NCBI GenBank assembly: GCA_034120015.1
Contig: JAXEIF010000014.1
Location: 1-64,000, forward strand
Length of the DNA: 64,000 bases
Origin: CALXOJ01 sp034120015
Lineage (GTDB): Bacteria > Spirochaetota > Spirochaetia > JAFGXN01
Direction of reading: 5' to 3'
Under the pieces are notes generated by a model. That model saw nothing but the letters and a program-made list of their open reading frames with translations, was not told the origin of the DNA and made no database searches. Position numbers and translations under genes: made by a program. Below, one piece after another: positions 57,563 to 64,000 of the stretch (the first letter of the stretch is position 1; each line of letters opens with the position of its first letter).

Positions 57563-57636
57563 TGGAGATGAGGGGTCTCGAACCCCTGACCTTTTGAATG
57601 CCATTCAAACGCTCTAGCCAACTGAGCTACACCCCC
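57563..57636 (-). tRNA. tRNA-Ala (GGC)
   Basis: Cloverleaf on the reverse strand: acceptor GGGGGTG / CATCTCC, D-arm GCTCAGTTGGCTAGAGC, anticodon stem TTTGA / TCAAA with loop ATGGCAT (anticodon GGC), T-arm CAGGGGTTCGAGACCCCT. CCA is not encoded. A run of nine T follows with no hairpin of its own. Confidence 0.93.
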
Positions 57637-57649
57637 AAAAGCTGTTGCC

Positions 57650-57678
57650 ATTATACAGATTTAAAACAATTGCGTCAA
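57650..57678 (-). promoter_or_regulatory. Promoter of tRNA-Ala (GGC) and probably nadE
   Basis: TTGACG (57673-57678), 17-base spacer, TATAAT (57650-57655) on the reverse strand; transcription would start a few bases before the tRNA. Confidence 0.85.
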
Positions 57679-57717
57679 GTGATTTGTATAAAAACTGCGG
57701 CAAAAGGACCCCGGTTA

Positions 57718-58917
57718 TCACTGTTCCTTTTCGTTTTCATAGATTTCCGTAATCCGCCTCAAAACGCCCTGCATATGGGAAATAGCCACGCCGTAATTGG
57801 TAATCGGCACTCCCGCCGCAACGGCCTGTCGGGTCCGGCTTCTCATGCGGGCTGCCGTCATCATACATCCGCCGCAATGAATAATCAGCTTATACCGGGA
57901 AATATCGTCGGGATAGCCCCCTCCGAAAACATCGATGTGCGGATTTTTTCCCGTATATTTTCGAATCATGCGGGGCAGTTTCACCCGACCGATATCTTCG
58001 CAATGAACCTGATGAGTGCACGCTTCGGCAATCAGAACCGAATCGTCGTCCTGCAGTGAATCCAACACTGCGGCGTTGCGGATGTAAGTACGGATATCGC
58101 CGCGCCATGCGGAAAACAAAACGGAAAAGGTGGTCAACTTGATTGAAGGCGGCACTGTTTGCGCACAGACTCCGACAGCCTGTGAATCGGTAACAACCAG
58201 GTCAATCCGGTCGCCGAGCAACGCCAACGCCTGAGACAGCTGTTGCGGCTGTACCGTTACGGCCGTCCCGTGCGTATCCAGGATACGCCGGATTGTCTGT
58301 ACCTGCGGCAGAATAAGACGGCCTGCCGGAGCCTCTCCGTCGATCGGACAAACCAGTACAAACAGTTTGTTTTCACCGGTCAGGCCTTCCATCAAAACCG
58401 ATTCGTTTTGTTTTTTCTCTTCAAGAACGGAAACCAGAACACGTTTCAAATCTTCTATACCGTTGCCGGTTTTTGAAGAAACCGCAACGATACCGGCTGC
58501 CGGTATCCGCTGTCGGAGTTCGTCCATCCGTGCCGCTACCATATCTTCATCGACACAGTCGCAGTGTGTTACGGCAACGACTTTTTCCGCTTCGGTTGCC
58601 GGAAAGTCAAAAAAAAGATGACGGACATCGATGACAGCCAGCATCACTTCGGCTCCGGCCAGCGCTACAGCTGTTTTTGTCATCCGCTTCTCACCCAAAA
58701 CGGAGCGGTCGCCGAGTCCGGCCGTATCGGTAAAGACTACCGGACCGAGGGGCAACAGCTCCATCGCCTTGGAGACCGCATCGGTTGTCGTGCCGGCCGT
58801 ATCGGAAACTATCGCCGCTTCCTGTCCCGTTAAAGCGTTCATCAAAGACGATTTTCCGGCATTGACGGGACCGCATAAAACAATATGCGGTCTTAAGCTG
58901 TCAGGCTGTTTTTCCAA
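57718..58917 (-). CDS. hydF: [FeFe]-hydrogenase maturation GTPase HydF
   Basis: A 399-residue scaffold that assembles the 2Fe subcluster before transfer to HydA. The N-terminal GTPase domain has GPVNAGKSSLMNAL (P-loop), TAGTTTDAV and DTAGLGDRSVLGEKR; a dimerisation domain follows. The C-terminal cluster-binding domain has HQVHCEDIGRVKLPR and HCGGCM, the His/Cys ligand set of HydF. This shows the cell can mature the HydA at 14-16 kb. The partners HydE and HydG are not in the window. The start overlaps the RND gene by 17 bases. Confidence 0.95.
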   Translation of the reverse strand: MEKQPDSLRPHIVLCGPVNAGKSSLMNALTGQEAAIVSDTAGTTTDAVSKAMELLPLGPVVFTDTAGLGDRSVLGEKRMTKTAVALAGAEVMLAVIDVRHLFFDFPATEAEKVVAVTHCDCVDEDMVAARMDELRQRIPAAGIVAVSSKTGNGIEDLKRVLVSVLEEKKQNESVLMEGLTGENKLFVLVCPIDGEAPAGRLILPQVQTIRRILDTHGTAVTVQPQQLSQALALLGDRIDLVVTDSQAVGVCAQTVPPSIKLTTFSVLFSAWRGDIRTYIRNAAVLDSLQDDDSVLIAEACTHQVHCEDIGRVKLPRMIRKYTGKNPHIDVFGGGYPDDISRYKLIIHCGGCMMTAARMRSRTRQAVAAGVPITNYGVAISHMQGVLRRITEIYENEKEQ

Positions 58918-61234
58918 ATTTTTTTCTCCACTGACACCCGATCGACAGACAGGCCGGCAGGAATGTTAATGTCCCGATTGTTGTGGCAAACAGGGTAAAC
59001 GCCACCAGAAGCCCGAAAAACCCGATCGGTTTAAATGAAGAAAGACAAAGCAGCAGCAGCCCCCCCACAATCCCGAGACTCGTCAGCAAAATCGGACGTC
59101 CCGTCAGAACAGTTGTTAACGTTAAATGTTCGCTGTCGGTTTCGTCGGGATGTTCTTTGCAAACCCGCCGATAGGTCAGTAAATAATGAATCGCATTATC
59201 GACACCGATACCGACAGCTATCGAGGATACCATCGTTGTCGTCATATCCATTTGAATCTGCGACACAATCATCAAAAGATAATTCATGATAATTCCGCAC
59301 ACAATCGGAAGAAGAGACAGCAGTCCGTACAGCGGAGATTTGAAAACCAATGCCGTCAAAAAGAAAATCAGCAGTGCCGACAAAAACAGAGACACAAACT
59401 GATCCCGAATCATCGTATCAGCCAAATCAAGAAACATAACCCGATTTCCCCATGCCGTATAGGTAATCTCAGCGGGTATCAGTTCTTTCTGTTTCTGTTC
59501 CAACCGAATCAGTTTCCGGTTTAAAAGATCGTCACTGACATTACTTCCGGATTCGCTGTCATAAATACGGGCAATGATAGAAACGCGCGAAAAATCGTCG
59601 TTTACAATCAGACGAATATCATCCCCCAAAGAGGCACCCGATCTTTTGGCAATATCGAGAGCGCGTCGTACATAAATCATCAGACCTTTATCCGACGGTA
59701 ATTCACTCTTTCCGTTCTTTTTAAAGTTAATATCTTTGATAAAATCGACAACAGAAAGCGTAAAAGTAAAATCGGGATCTTCATTCAAAATTTGCTGAAA
59801 AGCGGCAATTCCCTCCAGATGACCCGGATCCGTGAAATAGCCGCCCTGACCGTCCGGCGCCTCAAACGAAAAATAAATCTGATTGACACCGCCTATCCGT
59901 TCGCTGACAATCTCGTTCATTCTGACGGAAAAATCACCTTCCGGATAATATTTGGCGTAATCGACAGAACGGTTAATTTTTCCGAAGAAGATAACGGTCA
60001 AAAGCAAAAAAACGAAAAACAGAGCCACCATAATGTAACGGGCTTTCAGCACTGCCGTCGAAATTTTCTGCATGCAGCGGCTGAATAAGCCTCCGTTGAC
60101 TTTATCCGAAATACCCGATGTCGGATTTTTCATCATTGCCAGTGCTGCCGGCAAATAAAAAAGCGACAAAACGGCGCAGGCTATAATACCGAACGAAGTC
60201 GATATCGCAAACTGCCGTGTCTGCGTCAATGTTGTCGCCAAAAGACTCAGCAAACCGACGACGGTCGTGGCCGAAGCCAGAAAAATCGTATTATTGACTT
60301 CCGAAACCGCATCGGCAATCCACATCGGGTCGGTTTCTCCCTGATGCGATCGAGCCCGTCTGTAGTAAACGTTCAAAATATGAATACTGTAGGAACTCCC
60401 GAGAGTCAGAACAATCGGCGGCGTCACAATGCTGACGACTGTCAACGGAAATCCGAACATTCCCATCAGACCGACAGCCCAAACGGTGCCGAAAACAACA
60501 ACCGACATCGGTAGGAAAACAGCACGCGCCGCCCGAAATCCGAGAAAATAGGTAATCATGACAAAAATCAGCGAAAAGACCAGAAGCATCGGCAAATCGC
60601 GGAAAATGTAATCTTTGGCAGACCGTTCGAAAACCGGCATACCGGTAACAGCCGTCTCAAACGTTTCTTTCAACGGTTCTTCCGCTTCCAGAATCCGGTC
60701 GACCATACGGGCCAGATTAACGGTAGAATCATAGGTGAACAGAGCCACCAGTGTTTTTCCGTCCCCGGAAACAACCAGATTGCGTGTCAGATAATTATTC
60801 ATCAGCGTGTCCTTTAATGCATCGGCATCTTCCTGCGTTTCAATCGCTTCGATTCCGCCGATGATCGGATCCGCACCGAAAAAACTTTTTCCCTTTTTGA
60901 CAATCTGAATCTGATTAAACGGACTCTTGACATCTTTAATGCCTTCGATTTTCAGAACATCTTTGACGAAGGCGTCAAATCGGCGCAGCTGTTCCGGCGT
61001 GAAAGCATCGTCGGCCGTTGCCGTATAAGCAATATAATCCGAAGCCGAAATCCCCATCTCCTCGAAATTCCGCTTGCTGACATCGGAATTGGGAACCATT
61101 GACTCGATGTTCGGATTGAACTGAACCTGAGTGGCAAAACCGGCAAAAAAAAGCGTCAGAACCGCTGTCACGGAAATAATCCAGACACGTCTTTTTACCG
61201 CAAAATGAACCAATTTTGACATAATTTCATCCAT
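58901..61234 (-). CDS. RND/MMPL family exporter
   Basis: A 777-residue inner-membrane protein of the HAE3/MMPL type: a span near the N-terminus, a periplasmic domain of about 200 residues, a bundle of about six spans (LLVFSLIFVMITYFLGFRAARAVFLPM), a second periplasmic domain (about 430-610) and a second bundle. The motif with GVDNAIHYLLTYRR is typical of this family. Such transporters move lipids, hopanoids or hydrophobic molecules, using proton flow. It is followed by hydF with a 17-base overlap, although the two functions have no known link. Confidence 0.9.
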   Translation of the reverse strand: MDEIMSKLVHFAVKRRVWIISVTAVLTLFFAGFATQVQFNPNIESMVPNSDVSKRNFEEMGISASDYIAYTATADDAFTPEQLRRFDAFVKDVLKIEGIKDVKSPFNQIQIVKKGKSFFGADPIIGGIEAIETQEDADALKDTLMNNYLTRNLVVSGDGKTLVALFTYDSTVNLARMVDRILEAEEPLKETFETAVTGMPVFERSAKDYIFRDLPMLLVFSLIFVMITYFLGFRAARAVFLPMSVVVFGTVWAVGLMGMFGFPLTVVSIVTPPIVLTLGSSYSIHILNVYYRRARSHQGETDPMWIADAVSEVNNTIFLASATTVVGLLSLLATTLTQTRQFAISTSFGIIACAVLSLFYLPAALAMMKNPTSGISDKVNGGLFSRCMQKISTAVLKARYIMVALFFVFLLLTVIFFGKINRSVDYAKYYPEGDFSVRMNEIVSERIGGVNQIYFSFEAPDGQGGYFTDPGHLEGIAAFQQILNEDPDFTFTLSVVDFIKDINFKKNGKSELPSDKGLMIYVRRALDIAKRSGASLGDDIRLIVNDDFSRVSIIARIYDSESGSNVSDDLLNRKLIRLEQKQKELIPAEITYTAWGNRVMFLDLADTMIRDQFVSLFLSALLIFFLTALVFKSPLYGLLSLLPIVCGIIMNYLLMIVSQIQMDMTTTMVSSIAVGIGVDNAIHYLLTYRRVCKEHPDETDSEHLTLTTVLTGRPILLTSLGIVGGLLLLCLSSFKPIGFFGLLVAFTLFATTIGTLTFLPACLSIGCQWRKKFGKTA

Positions 61235-61256
61235 AAACTATAGAACCTCGTTATCG

Positions 61257-61285
61257 ATTTTACTATTTTTTCCGATCTGTTTCAA
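61257..61285 (-). promoter_or_regulatory. Promoter of the RND exporter-hydF unit
   Basis: TTGAAA (61280-61285), 17-base spacer, TAAAAT (61257-61262) on the reverse strand, followed by GAGG upstream of the ATG. Confidence 0.6.
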
Positions 61286-61327
61286 CTGTTTTTTCGGGAC
61301 ACCCCCGGCTGCGGCCGGTACCGGAAC

Positions 61328-61356
61328 TTTACATTCAATGAGAAAAGAGGTATAAT
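61328..61356 (+). promoter_or_regulatory. XPB helicase promoter, near-leaderless configuration
   Basis: TTTACA (61328-61333), 17-base spacer, TATAAT (61351-61356), 8 bases to the ATG at 61365. No ribosome site lies in between. Confidence 0.7.
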
Positions 61357-61364
61357 TCCCGAAT

Positions 61365-63035
61365 ATGCTGCTTTCGGATTTCAGTAAACCGCTGATTTTG
61401 CAAAGTGATTTCTCTCTGCTTCTGGATGTTCACAATCCTCTTTTCGAAAATGCCCGCGGAGAAATTGCGGCATTCGCCGAACTGGAAAAATCACCCGAAC
61501 ATATTCATACCTACCGAATTACACCGCTTTCACTTTGGAATGCGGCATCTGCCGGTCTGAAGACGGATGCGATTTTAGAAACTTTAAATCGTTATTCGCG
61601 TTTTCCCGTTCCCCAAACAATGCGGGTCTACATCGAATCGACGATTTCCAAATTCGGAAAAGTCATTCTCACCGATTCGCCTTACGACAGGAAACTGGAG
61701 CTTCGAATCGACGACAATAATGTACGTCTCGAACTTTTATCCCGCAAAAATATAGCACAGCTGATTGAAGAAAAAGACGGGAAAATCTATACGTCTCTGC
61801 TTAACCGCGGCCGAATCAAACAGGAACTGATTTACATCGGTTACCCGGTAGAAGACAAGGCCGCTCTGACAGACGGCGACCCGCTGACACTTTCGCTGAG
61901 AACGCCGACAGCCGCTTCGGGGAAACCGTTTACCGTTCGCGACTATCAGGCCGATGCGGTGAAAGCTTTTTACCGCCCCAATACGCCCGGTACCGGGTAC
62001 GGCGTCATCGTCCTGCCCTGCGGATCGGGGAAAACGGTCGTCGGTATCAACGCTCTCAACGAACTTCAATGTGCCGCCCTGATTCTGACAACCAATATTG
62101 CGGCAGTACACCAGTGGAAAGAGGAACTGCTTGACAAAACAACCCTGACAGCCGATCAGATCGGCGAATATTCGGGAGCCGTCAAAGAAATAAAAGACGT
62201 CACAATCGCCACCTATCAAATTCTGACATGGAGAGGAAGCAATAAAGAGGAATTTCCTCATTTTTCCGTTTTTATGCAGCGTAAATGGGGTCTGATTATT
62301 TACGACGAAGTCCACCTGCTGCCGGCACCGGTTTTTCGGATTACGGCCGAAATTCAGGCAATGCGCCGGCTCGGCCTGACGGCAACTCTGATTCGCGAAG
62401 ACGGACTCGAAAAAGATGTTTTTTCTCTGGTCGGACCGAAACGTTACGATGTACCGTGGAAAGACCTCGAACAGCAGGGATGGATTGCATCCGCCTGCTG
62501 CCGGGAAATTCGCATCGACCTGCCGGAAGAAGATCAAATCCGTTACGCAGTCGCGGATAAGCGAAGCAAATACCGGATCGCATCGGAAAACCGGCGCAAA
62601 ATCGACAGGGTAAAAAAACTCATTTCCCTTCACAAAGACGATTCGATTATTATTATCGGGCAGTATATCAGTCAGCTGGAAGCCGTTGCCGAAGCTGTCG
62701 GTGCCCCTCTGATCACGGGGCAAACACCGACAGCTTTGCGCGAAGAACTTTACCGGCGGTTTAAATCCGGCGAAGAAAAAATCATCATTGTTTCGAAAGT
62801 AGCCAACTTTGCCATCGATCTGCCCGATGCCTCCGTTGCCATTCAAATTTCCGGAACCTTCGGTTCGCGCCAGGAAGAAGCGCAACGTCTCGGCCGGATT
62901 CTCCGCCCGAAAAAGAAAGAGGCTGTCTTTTATTCACTGGTTACCAACGGTACAACGGAGGAGATCTTTGCCGCCAATCGTCAGAAATTTCTGATTGAAC
63001 AGGGATATAAATATTCTCTGGAGTTCGACGACTGA
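61365..63035 (+). CDS. DNA repair helicase of the XPB/Rad25 family
   Basis: A 556-residue superfamily 2 helicase related to eukaryotic XPB. An N-terminal helicase-associated domain (about 1-190; PLILQSDFSLLLDVHNPLFENAR) is followed by the core: YQADAVKAFY, Walker A VLPCGSGKTVVG, TTNIAAVHQWKEELL, YDEVHLLPAPVF (DEVH), LTATLIREDG, then FAIDLPDASVAIQISGTFGSRQEEAQRLGRILRP (motif VI). Bacterial XPB occurs in treponemes and actinobacteria; in Mycobacterium it is a 3'-5' helicase. Its stop overlaps the next start (TGATG), so the two are translated together. Confidence 0.93.
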   Translation: MLLSDFSKPLILQSDFSLLLDVHNPLFENARGEIAAFAELEKSPEHIHTYRITPLSLWNAASAGLKTDAILETLNRYSRFPVPQTMRVYIESTISKFGKVILTDSPYDRKLELRIDDNNVRLELLSRKNIAQLIEEKDGKIYTSLLNRGRIKQELIYIGYPVEDKAALTDGDPLTLSLRTPTAASGKPFTVRDYQADAVKAFYRPNTPGTGYGVIVLPCGSGKTVVGINALNELQCAALILTTNIAAVHQWKEELLDKTTLTADQIGEYSGAVKEIKDVTIATYQILTWRGSNKEEFPHFSVFMQRKWGLIIYDEVHLLPAPVFRITAEIQAMRRLGLTATLIREDGLEKDVFSLVGPKRYDVPWKDLEQQGWIASACCREIRIDLPEEDQIRYAVADKRSKYRIASENRRKIDRVKKLISLHKDDSIIIIGQYISQLEAVAEAVGAPLITGQTPTALREELYRRFKSGEEKIIIVSKVANFAIDLPDASVAIQISGTFGSRQEEAQRLGRILRPKKKEAVFYSLVTNGTTEEIFAANRQKFLIEQGYKYSLEFDD

Positions 63036-64000
63036 TGACCGATGCGGTTTCACGATGGCGGGATTACTGGCTGACTCTTCCCGATAACGCTTTTTTCGAA
63101 GCGATGAGGCTCTTTCCGGTTAACCTACCGCAGACAGCGGCGTTCAACAAACACAAAATGATTGATGCATTAATCGGGTTTTTTCTGAAAAAAGAAAACC
63201 GGAAAACAATTATCGACGCTCTCGATGCGGGAGACCGTAAACTTTTGAGTGCGGCCGCCCTTTTCCCCGATCTGGCGCCGTCAAAGCTTTACTTCTTTTT
63301 CCGGAACGACGAAACCGAAGAACACTTTTTTTTCCGTCTTCTGAATCTGGAAGAACGGATGCTGATTTACCGCCGTAACGAAAATTCCAAAATCGCCCTC
63401 AATCCGATTCTCGAGCCGGACCTGCGCCACGATATTATTTCCGCAGATTATTTTTTCCGCGCTGTTCAGACGTCGACACCCCCGGAGCCTGTCCTTCCGT
63501 CGGTTTCCGATTCCCTGGTTCTGGCTGTTGCCGCCTTTTTAAACGCCGACACGAAAGCTCTCCGAGGCAACGGCGAATTACGGAAAAAACAGAACGAAAT
63601 ACTTCTGAAACTGCTTCGCGCCCGGGGCGATACGGAGCCGGAGGCCGAATACTGCCTCCGGCTGGTTTTGGCATTTTTTCACGGTAACGGTGTTTTTCGC
63701 GAAGAAGACAATTATCCGGTTTTCGATCCGGAGCGGTTTTTAAATTTAAGAACTCTGACTGTTTCCGATTTGCTTTTCCGGGTAATGGCATCCGATTCGC
63801 GTCTGCCTCAAACAGCCCCGGTCGCGGAAACAGCTTCCCTGTTGCGGGCGCTGACACGCGAAACGGCGCGACTGAAAAACTGCAATACCGAAGAGTTCGA
63901 AACGCTTTTTTATCTTCTTTCCGGGTGCAGCGGGCAAACGAAAACCGATGCCGCACTGTTCCGCAAAGTTCTGACCGACTGCCGCTTTTTACTGGAAGAC
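63035..64000 (+). CDS. XPB-linked protein of unknown function (partial)
   Basis: At least 322 codons are open, from an ATG overlapping the XPB stop (TGATG) to the window edge. The start reads MTDAVSRWRDYWLTLPDNAFFEAMRL; later stretches are helical and leucine-rich (LLSAAALFPDLAPSKLYFFF, LLNLEERMLIYR). I cannot assign a domain. In actinobacteria a helicase-associated-domain protein commonly sits next to XPB; this may be its counterpart, but that is inference. The 3' end is missing. Confidence 0.75.
   Translation, partial: MTDAVSRWRDYWLTLPDNAFFEAMRLFPVNLPQTAAFNKHKMIDALIGFFLKKENRKTIIDALDAGDRKLLSAAALFPDLAPSKLYFFFRNDETEEHFFFRLLNLEERMLIYRRNENSKIALNPILEPDLRHDIISADYFFRAVQTSTPPEPVLPSVSDSLVLAVAAFLNADTKALRGNGELRKKQNEILLKLLRARGDTEPEAEYCLRLVLAFFHGNGVFREEDNYPVFDPERFLNLRTLTVSDLLFRVMASDSRLPQTAPVAETASLLRALTRETARLKNCNTEEFETLFYLLSGCSGQTKTDAALFRKVLTDCRFLLED

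Noticed and set aside
61737..62885. A 382-codon open frame antisense to the XPB helicase
   Set aside because: Helicase motifs on the forward strand explain the region.
1..64000. CRISPR array, insertion sequence, prophage or integrative element
   Set aside because: No regularly spaced repeats, transposase, integrase or phage genes were seen. The repeats noted are domain repeats or hairpins.

Overview
The window reads as a chromosomal segment of a fermentative, host- or gut-associated spirochaete, most likely Treponema. The 5' end of a 16S rRNA gene at the left edge has a Treponema-like start. Other features that fit are many lipoproteins with lax lipoboxes (FFSC, LFSC, VGC), a BspA-type leucine-rich repeat lipoprotein, a bacterial XPB helicase next to a second uncharacterised protein, an archaeal-type UMP kinase, LolA without a neighbouring FtsK, and [FeFe]-hydrogenases with AdhE and Rex. 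The sequence looks chromosomal throughout: genes are tightly packed, and no insertion sequence, phage, integrase or CRISPR array was seen.

Layout. 1-3.7 kb: start of an rRNA operon with promoter and boxA, preceded by rplM-rpsI-recX-sulP. 3.7-11.5 kb: a leftward operon lolA-rodZ-rimO-pcrA-unknown-BspA-like lipoprotein. 11.5-14.2 kb: single genes (GNAT acetyltransferase, lipoprotein, UMP kinase) and a small AT-rich orphan. 14.2-22.6 kb: the redox block, with adhE followed by a hydrogenase operon (ferredoxin, sensory hydrogenase HydS, SpoIIE-type phosphatase, ferredoxin, catalytic HydA) and divergent rex. 22.6-24 kb: SPFH protein and NfeD. 24.1-29.5 kb: a cobalamin-riboswitch operon with two lipoproteins, TonB and a BtuFCD-type ABC importer. 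29.5-36.8 kb: TPR protein, GH20 hexosaminidase, tcdA, two related outer-membrane proteins and a nuclease-fold protein. 36.8-50.4 kb: M16 protease, GGDEF protein, a queuosine-precursor transporter behind a candidate preQ1 riboswitch, an FMN enzyme, a double ABC ATPase, FGGY kinase, inositol phosphatase, two tRNAs and a hexapeptide-repeat protein. 50.5-57.7 kb: marR, sugar kinase, bioA, bioD, a MATE exporter, two tRNA-Ala genes and nadE. 57.7-64 kb: hydF, an RND exporter, XPB helicase and a partner cut by the window edge.

How it fits together. HydA, HydS, HydF, the two small ferredoxins, AdhE and Rex form a module for disposing of electrons as H2 or ethanol under NADH/H2 control. A palindrome sits at the predicted transcription start of adhE. 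The B12 operon is a complete energy-coupled uptake system except for a recognisable TonB-dependent receptor; two unassigned lipoproteins occupy the place where one would be expected.

Most striking at sequence level is promoter architecture. About ten monocistronic or first-in-operon genes have a -10 box 5-8 bases before the start codon and no Shine-Dalgarno. This predicts leaderless mRNAs, while genes inside operons keep clear GGAG-type ribosome sites. Start codons below were chosen with this in mind.
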